NCBI GenBank assembly: GCA_028571685.1
Contig: CM053143.1
Span: 11,089,501-11,153,500 of the forward strand
Origin: Heterohyrax brucei
Taxonomy: Eukaryota; Chordata; Mammalia; Hyracoidea; Procaviidae
Length of the DNA: 64,000 bases
Direction: 5' to 3'
The stretch's first letter is position 1; every line of letters starts with the position of its first letter. Below, one piece after another: positions 11,980-23,604 of the stretch. The notes under the pieces are model-generated. The model saw nothing but the letters and a program-made list of their open reading frames with translations. It made no database searches and had not been told where the DNA came from. The position numbers and the translations under genes are program-made.

Positions 11980-12967
11980 GATCCCCCAAACAGACTGTTA
12001 TGTATAGAAGAAAAGACTCTTTGACAGCTGCAAGGGTGGGGAGCAAGGGATGGTGAAGAGGGGATGGTTTAGATTAGATAGTTGGTAGAAGTTTGGTTGG
12101 GTGGAATTGGTGACACATTAGAAACAAGAACAATGTTAAGTGGACTTTGACATAACTTGAATACTCCTTCCATCTTAACCCAATATTTCAAGGACAGAGT
12201 AGCTGGGGCAGGGGGCAGGGTCCCATGCTCTTAGGTCAAATTGAGGCCAATTGGCACAACTAGCGTTTTTGCTAAGAGGGCTCTCTGCACCCCACATTGG
12301 TCAGGGGCATCTAGGGTTTTAAAAGCGGCCAAGCTTCCATCCGAGGGCACAGCAAATGGTCCCAACTCAGCAGGAATGGATGCTCACCGAGGACCAAAAT
12401 GACATGGGGTAAAGAGAACCCAGAAGATAGAGAGACCCACATGAGTGGGTGCCTACATAGACTTGGGACTGGAAGAACTGGATGGTGCCCAGCCACCACC
12501 AGTGATTGCCGCGATGGAGCTCACTAAGTCGAGTTTCACCGGCAACACAAGAATAAAAAGGGGTACACCCTGAGATCTCCACTAAAAGACCACAATTGAT
12601 GCTCCAGCGGCCTCGGGGTTCCCCTGGGAGCATGACCCCTGGCCCTGGTGCTGCCCTTGCCCATGGATCGTAATCAAGGTCCACTCTTCGGACACGAATG
12701 GATTGGACTTGGTGATGCAGAGTGACCATATATTGGATGCACTTTATGTTTCTGTGCATCTGTAGGATATCATCCTGCTGACCTCTCGCTGGAGTAAGGG
12801 GAGTGGGTTGAGAGGAGGGGAAAGGAAGCTGTTGGGAGGATGAGACATGTATGGAGCAGAGAGGAATAGTGTGCTGTCACTGGGCAGGGAGAGCAGTAGA
12901 AGCTGCATATAGGTGAGCATGTAAAATTATATGGGAATGTACATTTTTACTCAGTCATAATAAAAAA
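11980..12967 (+). other. L1-A 3' UTR and A-rich tail
   Basis: About 1 kb of non-coding 3' UTR ending CATAATAAAAAAAAT at the TSD. Its antisense counterpart is seen at 60430-61370, and a short truncated copy at 2640-2880, so the same subfamily has been active more than once in this intron. Confidence 0.85.
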
Positions 12968-12984
12968 AATTAATTTTGCCAATT

Positions 12985-13570
12985 AAAATAACTAAAATTC
13001 AATTGAATTAACTAAAACCCATGCAGATAGCAGATGCTGTCAGGAATAAGGAAAGGGATACCAGTTACCAGTTGCTGTTGAGTCATTTCTGATTCACGGT
13101 GACTAAGCATCTTCCTAAAGAATGTAAGCTGAGTTCATCCTTGAGAGTTCAGAAGAGTTTGAGGACTAGGGACTAAATTGGAGGTTGAACAAAATAGCCA
13201 ACACCAAGTGCCGTCGAGTCAGAAAAAAATAGAGAAATAAAAAATGACCATAGAATGTTCTAGAAATCAAATATTGGCTATATCAAAATACTTGGTGCTT
13301 GGAAATAACTATCACAAAATATGATGATGGTCCCCTCTGACTTGTCCCTTTTACTCCCTGATGGAAGGAACCCTTTCTTACTCATCTTTAAAAAATAAAA
13401 TTCCCTTGCCTCATGTAGTACCTGGCGCACACAGCCATGCTGAGTGAATATATGCAAGGAAACATGGTCTTGTGTAAGTGGAAAGAATACGCAGATCATA
13501 TACCCAGGCTCCCCCCCTTTTTTTATGAGTATGGAAACTGAAATCCAGATTGGTTAAAGCTTACCCAAGA
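12985..13570. other. Intronic sequence with short SINE remnants
   Basis: Holds an AfroSINE-like remnant at about 13060-13125 (CCAGTTGCTGTTGAGTCAT, antisense) and a tiny one near 13200 (AAGTGCCGTCGAGTCAG). No gene seen in the rest. Confidence 0.5.
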
Positions 13571-13766
13571 TTGTTTGTTGTTGATGATGATAAGTCAATT
13601 CCAAGTTAGAAAATCCTTATAAGACAAAATAGAACTGCCCCGTAGGATAAAAGCATTATGGGAGCAGATCACCATTCTTTCCTTCACTTGAGCAGCCGGT
13701 AGTTTCGAACTGCCAACCCTTCAGTTAACAGCAGAGTGTTTAATCTTTGCACCACCAGGACTCCCT
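13571..13766 (-). repeat. AfroSINE-type SINE, antisense
   Basis: Contains AGAACTGCCCCGTAGGAT, the middle block GGGAGCAGATCACCA and the head TTTCGAACTGCCAACCCTTC, ending CACCAGGACTCCC, the antisense of the SINE 5' end. Confidence 0.85.
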
Positions 13767-13971
13767 TTGGCAAGGTTGCCCCACAAACATTAGGCATTAG
13801 AATCCGCATTAGTTAGTGCTTTGTCTTTAGGATGACTTGCTGATTCTCATCCTTACCTGGTAGTGCAATAAAAAGCTACTGGATTCAAATTTTTGGTTAT
13901 ATTTTGCTCTGTGGCATGGCATTACCCTTTTTCCACACCACTGTGGGAAAGAAGTAGGAGGAGCTCCTAGG

Positions 13972-14090
13972 AGTTAGGAGACTCAGCTTCTGTCCCTTCT
14001 AACTCTGCATCTATCTCTGTGACATTCGAGAATTCACTTAGCTTCTCTGGCTATTTCCTCATCTCTAAAATGGGATGGGCATGGAATTGC
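13972..14090 (+). repeat. MIR SINE, sense
   Basis: Recognisable from the MIR core (TGTGACATTCGAGAATTCAC) and TTTCCTCATCTCTAAAATGG. Old copy. Confidence 0.65.
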
Positions 14091-14111
14091 TTATTTTAGG
14101 TGTTGAATTGA

Positions 14112-14265
14112 TTTATAATCACACAACCCAAGTGACAGCAAACTGCTGCCTAGGATTTTCTGGACAATAACCTTTACAGGAGCAGATCACCAGCTCTTTT
14201 AGAGCTGCTTAGTGGGTTTGAACTTCCACCCTTTTGGTTAGCACCCAAGCACTATTTGGCACCAT
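14112..14265 (-). repeat. AfroSINE-type SINE, antisense, degraded
   Basis: Carries CAGGAGCAGATCACCAGC and GGGTTTGAACTTCCACCC, followed by TTTTGGTTAGCACCCAAGC. The inner part is eroded. Confidence 0.75.
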
Positions 14266-14269
14266 GTAA

Positions 14270-15690
14270 TCTCCAGGTTTCTTCTAGCTGCATTCTGTAA
14301 TTCACTGGTAGTGTAGAATTACAATTACTCTGTGTCAGTTTTTTGTGGAGTCAAACATTTGCTTTTTTCCTCTTCTTTCCCTCTTACAAAGAGATTCTAC
14401 AACTTTTGCCAGAAATAGAAGAATGCCAGTGTGGGTGCAGTGGTGAAGGGGGTGGGGAGGTTCCGGGGCTAGAAAGATGGCTGTGGGATATGGTGCTACA
14501 GACCTGTTTGTTCCCACTCTACTACCAGTCATTATGCAGTGGTACCATGGGGTGCAAACAAAACAAATAAAATCAGCAGGATGACTATGATTTTGTGACA
14601 CTGAGGTTCTTTTAGGTGTTGTATGGCCTCTCTTCAGTTCCCCTTTTGTTGTGGTCCGGTTTGTTTGGTGTCTTGATGTCTGCAAAGCAAATTCACACAA
14701 AAAGCAAAAAGATGGTGCTTATTCAGGGAGTCAGCAGTGATGGGATGGAGACTCTGGAGGAACAGAGGTGCTGTGTGAAGAAACCATGGCAGTTCCCGCT
14801 GGTGAGGGAAAGAAGTGTGCCCTCTTCACCTCTTTTTAAGTGCTGAGCCTACCCAGAAGGCTGTGGGTTTTTTTTTTCTTTTTTTCTAGAAGGAGAAGTC
14901 TACACTTTTGGCAGCAGAACCGAAATAGAAAAATTAAGCTTGACCTATTTCCTCAGCAGTGAGTGCCCTGCATTGTCCTCCCAGGCAGTCTGAAAATCCT
15001 TGTGCTGAGAACTGACAGCTGCAATCAGACACTCACACTGAAGGAAGCATCATGAATTTTAATGGGAGCGCCCAGAGCTACTGGATGAAGCCGGGGGAGG
15101 GAGGAGAGCCAAGCCAATTCGAACAAAAGGAACAGGAAGGGGGGTTATTACATGCACAGCTCATGCCAGGGAGGAGAGTAATATTCAAATTATTTATCCC
15201 AGAACCATTTTGGTGATTTAAGAGGGAGGGATTGTTGAACTCTTGTGAAGTGGGAAGGGTTATGAATCTTCTATGATTATTAGTCCCACTGTATTGAAGA
15301 CAGAGAATTCAGTGATATCAAAATGTGACTCACCAGCAGTAGTGGTCCTTAAACCCCACACTTCAGCAACACCGAGAAATGAGCCCTGGGAATCACAGTC
15401 ACCACTACGCAGATAAATGTATTTTTCTTACAGACACATCACAGGTGGCAGAGATACATGTGCATACCCTGAGAGCTTCGGGTATGGCCAGTTTCAGGAT
15501 GTCTGTTCTTCCGGCCTTCTTTATTGTTTGAAGCTCTTCCCCTCTTAATTAGCCACGTAACATCCTGTTTGTCCTAGGGTAGAAGTACTGGAATTTCTTT
15601 CCATTGTCAGACTTCTTTCACGTAAGCATTGCTTATTGGTACTCATATTCCCAGTGTGGTCTCCTAAGTAGTGAAGAACATAGAGATGGG
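14270..15690. other. Intronic sequence, no recognisable feature
   Basis: Reading frames up to about 120 codons occur here (for example 14335-14700 on the minus strand), but they show no family resemblance. No SINE, LTR or LINE was recognised. Confidence 0.5.
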
Positions 15691-15699
15691 GCTGCTTTC

Positions 15700-15850
15700 T
15701 TTTTCTTTTTTAGTTGTATAAAATATATGTAACAAAAGCTTTCCCATTGCAACGTTTCTCTGCTTACAATCAAGCAACACCAACTGTGTTCATCATATTG
15801 AGCAACCATCACTACCAGCGGTGTCCAAATCTTTCCACCACCCTTAATCT
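15700..15850. repeat. Possible old L1-type 3' fragment
   Basis: The stretch GTATAAAATATATGTAACAAAAG followed by GAGCAACCATCACTACC resembles a segment common in old mammalian L1 3' ends. The assignment is tentative and the strand is not set. Confidence 0.35.
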
Positions 15851-16049
15851 CTTTTGATAACGTCTTCTTCCTTAAATGGTGCCGGTAATGCCACACCCAA
15901 CCCAGTTACTTGTGTCAGAAACTGGGACTACTTCAGGGGATTAATGCAACTGCAAGGTACTTTGTTCTTAATTGTTTATATGTCCACACCTTGTTTTAGA
16001 AGGCCGTCTGACTTTATTAAAACAGTAATATATGTCACCTTAAAAAGAA

Positions 16050-16207
16050 AACAAAAAACCAAGAGCAAACCGTTGTCATCTAGTCAATTCCATCTCATAG
16101 TGACCCTGCAAGAAGAGCAGAGCTGCTCCATAGGGTCTCTAAGGAGCATCTGGTGTATTTGAATGGTTAGCAGCCAAGCTCTTAGCTACTACACTACCAG
16201 GACTCCG
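16050..16207 (-). repeat. AfroSINE-type SINE, antisense
   Basis: CATCTCATAGTGACCCTGC and GAGCTGCTCCATAGGGTC are diagnostic; it ends CACTACCAGGACTCC, the SINE 5' end in antisense. It is missing part of the head. Confidence 0.85.
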
Positions 16208-16209
16208 TA

Positions 16210-17010
16210 GCCACCTCACCTTAGAACCCTGTTTTTCTGAATAAATCAGTGAATAATTTTTTTCCACCTTCTGTTTTTGAGTGAATGTGGCATTAAAAAA
16301 ATACACTGCAAACTTTGTTTATCAGGTTTCTCTGTTAGCAAGCATTACTTAGCCCAGGAAGATTAAAGTACTGCATTGCAGCCAAAGATGGTTATCCAAA
16401 AAAGCACTGTCTAAGGTTCTAAGTGCCATTTAGGAGGCAGTGAAGAAAACCACAACACACTTAAAGTGGCATATTAAAGATGGACCTAAATTCTCAGTGT
16501 ATGGGCTAGTTCTTCTCTGGATGGAGAGTGAGATGAGTATTTCCACAGATGGGAACTGGGACTCAAGCCAGACTAATGCAGAACATGTGAGAAATGGAGA
16601 CTAGGAACAGCACTGTTCCTTTACCAAATGAAGGAGAAGAGATTTGTCACTGGTCCCCAGCTGCTGAAGGTGGTGGAGAGGACTCTGTGGGCCATTTGGC
16701 CCAGGTCACATATTTGTGAAGGTATCAAATTTAGTCAGGTATTAACCTGATGAATTGATTGAGTTGTAATTTTTGTGTGTTTAAACAATCTTTGACACTA
16801 AATGCAAACTGTATCACAATTATTGTCACCCATTTTTGAGTTTCTTTGTGTTTTGGTGAGGTTCAAGTAGTGCTTGCTTCTCAGCATCTGGGAAGCCCTT
16901 TCCATCCTCAGCTGTATCATACTTTCCCCCAACTCTCTTAGCCTTTTCTTCCTGCCTACAGAGCAGCTGACATTGAAGTCTACTTGGGGTCACGTTTACC
17001 TTTGCCCTGG
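16210..17010. other. Intronic sequence, nothing recognisable
   Basis: No open frame above about 60 codons and no recognisable repeat. Confidence 0.5.
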
Positions 17011-17012
17011 GT

Positions 17013-17193
17013 GTAAGTCATATCCCCCCCTACCCCCAGATCTATCACTGTTGAGTTAATCCTGACTCTTAGTGACCCTGTAGAACAGTGCCCCACAGAG
17101 TTTCCAAGTACCTGGTGGGTTCAAACTCCCAACCTTTTGGATAGCAGTTGTGGCTCTTAACCACTGTGCCATCAGGGTTTCCGTAAGTCATAT
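17013..17193 (-). repeat. AfroSINE-type SINE, antisense, with perfect 11-bp TSD
   Basis: The SINE body 17024-17182 is flanked by GTAAGTCATAT at 17013-17023 and again at 17183-17193. The right TSD copy overlaps the TA target and first base of the adjacent mariner-derived element, so the two insertions abut and their order can be worked out from the bases. Confidence 0.93.
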
Positions 17194-17733
17194 GGGGTCT
17201 GACAGTTAAGTCTGTGAACTTAATTGTTCTAAGTGCTACATACCTCATTGCTGAATATCACTGCATTCACCTTCTAAGTACTCCCCTTGGGAAGCTATGC
17301 CCTGATGCCAGCACCTAGTCAAAGCAATTTTGAAACTGTTTCTGCAATGGCCATTGTGCACAGTGGCACAGTGGCAGCTTCACGAACTTAATTCTATAGC
17401 TGTCTGTGAGGAAGTCTTTATCCAGTAAACAGATGACTGAATTAAAACATCTGTTCTGGCCCCCACTGACTTTTCTCTACCTGTAGATAAAGGAAATATT
17501 GAAAGGAAGACATTTTGATGACATACAGGACATCAAGGGTAATCCGATGACAGCTCTGTTGGCTATTCCAGAAAAAGAGTTCCAAAATTGATTTGAAGGG
17601 TAGACTAGACGCTGGGTTCAATGCATAGCTTCCTAAGGGGAGTACTTTGAAGAGATGACCATAGTAATATTCAGCAATGAGGTATGCAGCACTTTTTCTA
17701 GGATGACTTCATAAACTTAATTGGTAGTCCTCA
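17193..17733. mobile_element. Snap-back mariner-derived non-autonomous element, copy 1
   Basis: About 540 bp. The left end GGGGTCTGACAGTTAAGTC is a mariner TIR followed by the inverted 3' end of the mariner (TACCTCATTGCTGAATATC). The right part is the 3' half in direct orientation (ATATTGAAAGGAAGACATTT, then CAGCAATGAGGTATGCAGC). The two outer arms can pair over roughly 170 bp. In the middle is a truncated 5' end in inverse (GGCAGCTTCACGAACTTAAT). The copy at 37863-38419 has the same plan and joints. Confidence 0.85.
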
Positions 17734-17851
17734 TGTTTTCCATTTAAATTAAGTTGCTAGATTTGCACCCGCTCTGGCAGCAGAGGATAGGTGGATGGAG
17801 TTTATTGTAGTAATAAAATTGACTTATGTTTGAGATCTTTACTGTTGTTGT

Positions 17852-18178
17852 AAGGGCAGTCGTGGTTCAGTGGTAGAATTCTCGCCTGTGTGGAAGACCT
17901 AGACTCAGCTTCTGGCTAGTGCACTTCAAGTGCAGCTAGCTACCACATGCCCATCAGTGGAGGCTTCCATGTGACTATGATGAATCCTGCAAGCTCTGTT
18001 GAAGAGGATTCAGCAGAGATTCCTAATTAAAACAGACTAGCAAGAAAGGACTTGAGATGTACTTCTGAAAGTCAACGATTTGCAACCAACCATATAGATG
18101 ATAGTGGTTCAGTCCTTTTGTGCTTGGGGCTGCCATGAATTGAGGGCCAACTCCATGGCATCTAACAAAAACTGTGAC
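17852..18178 (+). repeat. tRNA-Gly-like SINE, sense
   Basis: The head GTGGTTCAGTGGTAGAATTC with CTCGCCTGTGTGG resembles tRNA-Gly(GCC), including the box A region. It ends GGGGCTGCCATGAATTGAGG followed by a CTAACAAAAAC tail, like the RTE 3' end. It is a mutated SINE, not a tRNA gene: box B is eroded and no acceptor stem closes. Confidence 0.8.
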
Positions 18179-18179
18179 A

Positions 18180-19960
18180 CTACTGTGCTGGCAAGCCTTC
18201 CTCTCCCCTTTTCCTCGTATCTGTTGTCTGACTGAGCCCTCATCTCTGTTCATTTTTCTCATTTACTTCTTCACGGTCATCTCCGTGTGAATCCTAGTGG
18301 TAAAAGCTGCCCCTTCTGAGTTTAATATCATGAGATATTGACCTTGGAGTCAACCTACCTCTGTGCTACTCATATGGTCATTCGTTCAGTATTTCCCTGT
18401 TGTTCACAGTACAGGTGTGGTGCTGGGTACCGTCGGGACAGCAGTGAGAGGGAGAGAGAGCGTGTCTTAGGTTGTTGGATGTTTTCTTCCTCTTCCAGGG
18501 CTGTCACAAACTCATGCTGACCTACCTAAGCCTCCACCCTTGATATGCCATCTGGCCTTATCCACCTGTCTAGGTTCCCAGGTTACCGTCACAGTCCATG
18601 GAAATACAAGTGTAACTTCTGTCCACATTGATGGAGAAATAATGGACAAAAACATCTTCCTAGAAAGAGACTGAGAGGCCTTACAACCATAATGAGGCAG
18701 GATATTCTCTAAGTCATTCAGGTGCCAAGATGGATTGGAAACTATCCAAGAGTGAAGGAGACTTCTCTTTCCAGGCTAAATAACAGCCCTGTTGTTGAGA
18801 AGGGAATAATCAATCCCAGCTGGAGAAAAGAGACCACATTCCCTTTGCTTTTCCGTTCAAATCTAATCTTCTGACATGAGTTTCTGACATGAGTAGCATT
18901 CTTGCCCAGACTTGTGGTCCCAGAGAGGGGGTGGTTATTTAAGACAGCTGACTCCCCAAGCAAGGCATATAACTTGATGATAAATGCTTGCAGACAATTT
19001 CTTTTACTCTCTGGTCCCAGTCCTAGTTTAATTGACACCCCGGGAGATTTGCAAAAAATAAATAGATGTTTCTATGAAAAGAATGTCATGTCGCTGGATG
19101 CAAGAAAAAGATAAGAAATAATATGCGTACATTTCATCAGGTATTCCCCACTTCACGTAATTCTTCAGGGAAGGATTCCTTTTATGCATTCCTCATGAAA
19201 CAGAAGTTTCCTGTGCCTTTAAAATCTGTCTCATGTTACAGTGTAGAATAAATCTAACATATGATTTTGCTTTTTTCTTTGAATTGTCTTTTGAAGGGAA
19301 CTGTTTCTGTGGATTAGTGATTTTGAGTAATTTTGCAGATTTTTTCCCTTGAAAGGTTAGATATGGCTCTATCATGGATACTTTTAGGTTTTAGTCTTTT
19401 TAAAATTGTTTTCCAGAGTTTATATTCCTTTGGGTCAAGAAACCCTGTTCTTTGGAATAACAGTTACACGTAAATCTCTAGTTCAAAATGTCAAACATTT
19501 GCTGTACATTTCTTTTTCTGAAGTGGGAACGAAGTCTGTGGGCAAGGAGTGAAATGATTCACACATCCTTTCTTCCCTAGGAGAATGTGATTGCTATAAT
19601 GGTTATAATATATCAGCTAAATAGAACATTATGAGAAAATAGGCCCCCTTTTTTAAAAAGAATTTGGAAGCCTTGAGAGTTATACAGAATTTATCTTGGC
19701 AGTTTATCAAAAGTAATAATGTTAATGGGAGATTGATAATCTTTTAAGAACAAAAGTATAAGGAAAGAATCAATGAGATAAAAAGGGAATTAAGAAAACC
19801 TAAGGTCTGGCTGGGTTTCAAAATCAATGTGAAATGAAAAAAGCAAATTGCAGGTTGATATGTTAAGCATGGCATAACTCACAAAATTTTAAAGTATACT
19901 GTACAATATTCCTGGTTTTCTGTGGATACATACATACTATATCACCAAAAACAGAAAAGT
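18180..19960. other. Intronic sequence, nothing recognisable
   Basis: No convincing gene. Open frames stay under 100 codons and carry no family motifs. Confidence 0.5.
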
Positions 19961-20122
19961 AAAACCAAACCTATTGCTGTCAAGTTGATTCCAACTCATA
20001 GTGACCCTATGGGATGCAGTAGAACTGCCCCATATAGGGTTTCCAAGGAGTGTCTGGTGGATTCAAACTGCTGACCTTTTGGTTAGTAGTCGTAGCTCTT
20101 AACCACTATGCCACCAAGGTTT
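19961..20122 (-). repeat. AfroSINE-type SINE, antisense
   Basis: A well-preserved copy: GATTCCAACTCATAGTGACC, GAACTGCCCCATATAGGG and GATTCAAACTGCTGACC, ending GCCACCAAGGTTT. Confidence 0.92.
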
Positions 20123-20124
20123 AT

Positions 20125-21124
20125 CATATATGACATGAAGTCTGAAAACTTGACTTGAAGGACATAGGCCAAATACTTGACAGTAATGGCCTGGGGTTGT
20201 GGAAAAGGAAGGAATGAGGGAGGGTAAGTGGACTAGAGACTGGAAACAAAGGATATTTTAACTTCTTTTTTTTATTTTCGTATATGAAAGGAATATGAGG
20301 CAAACATGACAAAATAACAATAGTGAATCCTGGGAAGTAGACTTTATTTACTGTAGCATTTGGTCCCAAATTACTTAGATTTATTAAATTTCATTAAAAC
20401 ACACACACACAACAATTTTTCTGCCTGCCCTCTAAAGTTACGTGTAAATGGGAAAGGTGTTTGTTGACAGATAACCCCACAGTGGGCCTTTGCATTTCTT
20501 GGAGTGAGCTTTGACCAACCAGATGGACATAATTGCGGAGAGGTCTTGCTTTGTATTCTCTTCAGTATTTCTTTGAACAGTTTACAAACCAGTTGTACAG
20601 ATATTAGTGTACCATGTGTTGGCTGTCTTTGAGAAGCAGGTGCCCTTAAAACAGGGAAGTCTGATTGTGGTGTTTGCTTCAGCCAGTATCCGTTTCACTT
20701 TTTAAATGTTGCCATAAATAATTCAAATAGATGACATACTTTGTGTCTCTGGATAGCCATAGGCATGTCACTTATTGGGGGAATTTCTTTGGCTGCAGCA
20801 GTGAGACCTTCATCTGCTAGAAAGATTGCACTGGGTGGCATTTTTCTCATTGTTTCTCATGTAGGGTGCTTGTTTGTTTGAAAATGAAAATTTTGATTCC
20901 TTGTTGTATGAAAATAGGTGTATCTATAGAAACCAAATTCTTATGTTTTCTGCAGCATACAAATGCCCCACTTGGTTTTGGAGTCAAATATGCCTTACTG
21001 AGTTGACTGAACCACAGCTTGACAATAGACTGTAAGCAGAGGGAACTTGGACATTAGACAGTGTGAAATTTGAGTGCTAGGAAGTTTCATTCTTTCTGGT
21101 AAAGCTCTCAAACCTCAAACCTAG
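20125..21124. other. Intronic sequence with a short CA run
   Basis: A short CA microsatellite lies at about 20398-20412. The rest shows no gene or recognisable repeat. Confidence 0.5.
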
Positions 21125-21643
21125 TGGCATGAGTTGAATGATGCCCTCCAAAAATATGTGTCAACTTGAGTGGGCCATGATTCCCAGTATTGTATGGTTG
21201 TCTTCCGTCTTGTGATCTGAAGTTATTTTCCTATAGGTTGTAAGTCCTAATCTCTGTCTGTGGTTAATGAGGCAAGATTAAGTTGTGTTCAAAAAATTAG
21301 GATGGGATATCACACCTACTTGGGTCCTAGCCCTGATCTGAGGTAAAGGGAGTTTTCCTGGAGTGTGGCTTTCCAACCAGAGAGGTAGGAACTTCATACC
21401 ACCAAAGAAGAAGTAGCAGAATCAGAATGTGTTCTTTGGATTCAAGATCCCTGTGCTGAGAAGCTCTTAGACCAGGGGGAGATTGATGGCAAAGACTTTC
21501 TCCCCGAGGCAACACAGAGAGAAAGCCTTCCTCTGAAGTTGACCCCTTGAATTCAGCTACTGGACTGTGATAGCATAAATTTCTGCTTGTTAAAGTCATC
21601 CACTGATGGTGTTTCTGTTAAACACTACTAGATAACCAAGACA
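21125..21643 (+). mobile_element. MLT1-like MaLR solo LTR, sense
   Basis: 519 bp running from TGGCATGAGTTGAATGATG to AGATAACCAAGACA, matching the TG...CA ends and plan of MLT1-type LTRs, with the late GATGGTGTTTCTGTTAAAC block. The possible 5-bp TSD is weak: CCTAG to the left, CTTGG to the right. Confidence 0.85.
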
Positions 21644-21965
21644 CTTGGTTTGTCCTGTGTTACACTTAGGTTTCCTAAACCTAAAATACCTATCTCTAAG
21701 CCCAGGGTAACTAAATGCAGCAAATTAGAATCAGGCAGAGGTACAGCTAAGAGGGAGCATGGAGATAGCTTTTTGATTGAACAAGTGAGGCTTCACAGCG
21801 TGACTACGAGGGAAGAGAAAAATAATTTTATTAAGAAGAAAGAAACATTAAAGAATGGGACAGCCAAGCCAAGCCAAGTGCCGCAAGATGCCTTTTAAAT
21901 AAGGATACTGTTCCTACAAACCTCAGTAGTCTCGCTATTACTAGCACTTAGTAACCATGAGAGTA

Positions 21966-22146
21966 GAGGGCAGTGCTGGTTTAGCAGTAGACTCATCACC
22001 TTCCATGCAGGAGACGTGGGTTTTATGAGTGGCCAGTGAGTCTCAAGCACAGCCACCACTTGGTTGTCAGTGGAGGCTTCTGTGTTGCTCTGAGGCTGCG
22101 CAGTTTTCGGTGGGGTTTCTGGACTAACACAGTCTAGGAAGAAAGG
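21966..22146 (+). repeat. tRNA-Gly-like SINE, sense, 3' truncated
   Basis: GAGGGCAGTGCTGGTTTAGC, then GCAGGAGACGTGGGTTTTAT, is a diverged tRNA-Gly-like head. The body shares GTCAGTGGAGGCTTCTGTG with the copy at 17852. The tail is missing. Confidence 0.7.
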
Positions 22147-22426
22147 CCTATGACTGAATAGAATTTCAAATTCTCATGGAGTCCAGACTTTCTAGAGCCA
22201 CTGAGGCTGGACAAACCCTGAAATTGTTGCCCTGAGATGATGTTTACCCCTAAACCAAAAGCATCCTCTAAAAATTTCTTGAAACCCAACAGTAGTTTAA
22301 AGTAACTAGTGAAGGATGTCTGCATTAAGGCATTGTGCGCCTTTAAGAGCTGTCTGTGTGGGCTTCAACTGACAACAGCAGCTTGAAAGATAGGAAACTT
22401 AGGGGGTGTATTTCAGAAAAAGAGGG

Positions 22427-22937
22427 TGCCTTAATCATACCGTACTGCTCTGACAGAAATACCACAAGTAGATAGCTTTAACAAAGAGAAGTTTATTCTT
22501 AAACAGTCCCGTGGGTTACAAGCCCAAATTCAGGGCACTGTCTTTGTTGACTCTGGAGGAAGTTCTTATGTTGGATCAGCCTTTGGTCAGGCTGCATCTT
22601 GGAACAAGGGACCTCTGGTCTGAAGGTTGTACTCTACTCCCAGTGCTGCTTCCTTGATGGTATGAGGTCCCCAGCTCTCTCTTCCCTTCCCTTCCCTTTT
22701 ATCTCTTGTAGTATGAGAGGTGGTACAAACCACACTCCAGGGAAACTGCATTAGTGAGGATATTAACAGTCACTAACTAATCCTCTTTAACATATTCCAG
22801 TCTGTTAGCTATGGGCAAAAATTAGGATTTACAGCATAGGAAAATCACAAATGAAGGACAGTCACACCATACTGGGAATCATGGTCCAGCCAAATTGCTA
22901 GACAGATTTTTTGGAGGACACAATTCAATCCATGACA
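22427..22937 (-). mobile_element. MLT1-like MaLR solo LTR, antisense (first of an abutting pair)
   Basis: Runs from TGCCTTAATCATACC to TTCAATCCATGACA. The flanks are GAGGG at 22422-22426 and GATGG at 22938-22942, a 5-bp TSD with one mismatch. The second LTR starts directly after GATGG. Confidence 0.88.
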
Positions 22938-22942
22938 GATGG

Positions 22943-23433
22943 TGTTTTAGTCAGCTAGTGCTGCTTTAACAGAGATAGCACAAGTGGATGGTTTTAAAAA
23001 CAAAAATTTTATTTGTCACTATCCAGTAGGCTAAAAGTCCAAATTCAGGGTGTCAGCTCCAGGAGAAGACTTGCTCTGTTTGCACTAGAGGAAGGTCCTT
23101 GTCATCAGTCTTCCCAGGAACTGGAAGCTTCTGAGGCTCAGGAATGCCTGGTCCTTTTTAAAGGACACTCAGCTTCCAGCACTGCTTCTTGGTAGTATGA
23201 GGTCCCCCAATCTCTCTGCTAGCGTCTTTCCTGTCTGTCTCAAGAGACTGCCTCAAGGCACAAAACAATCTTCCAGTTTGAGGCCTGCCCCACCAATAGA
23301 CCTGCGGCTCATCCACCCTCATTAACATCCCAGAGGCAGGATTTACAGCATGGAGGATATCATACAATATCTGGAATCACAGCCTAGATAAATTGCTACA
23401 GATTTGGGGGGGAACACGATTCAGTCCGTGACA
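22943..23433 (-). mobile_element. MLT1-like MaLR solo LTR, antisense (second of the pair)
   Basis: Runs from TGTTTTAGTCAGCTAGTG to TTCAGTCCGTGACA. The flanks are GATGG at 22938-22942 and GAGGG at 23434-23438. Its middle differs clearly from its neighbour, so it is another subfamily and not a tandem duplicate. Confidence 0.88.
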
Positions 23434-23604
23434 GAGGGTGAGAGTGGTTGTGTTACTTCAAGAAGGTAATCAATGTCATGAAATTGGACATGTAGAAATT
23501 GTTGAATTGGTGTCAGTTCTGCTGCATGTATTCCCAACAAAACAGGAATTTATTGTTTAAGAAAAGAAAGGACTGCATTCTACTTTTGAAAATCAGTCGT
23601 GGAG

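Larger units (their letters stand above)
5741..12967 (+). mobile_element. Full-length L1 retrotransposon (L1-A), inactive
   Basis: A 7.2-kb L1 with 5' UTR, ORF1, ORF2, 3' UTR and A-rich tail. The TSD is AAATTAATTT at 5731-5740 and again at 12968-12977, which fixes both ends. The 5' end starts G-rich, as L1 promoters do. Both ORFs carry stops and frameshifts, so it cannot move itself. It lies in sense orientation in the DCLK2 intron. The same family supplies the copy at the right window edge (60430-64000). Confidence 0.95.
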
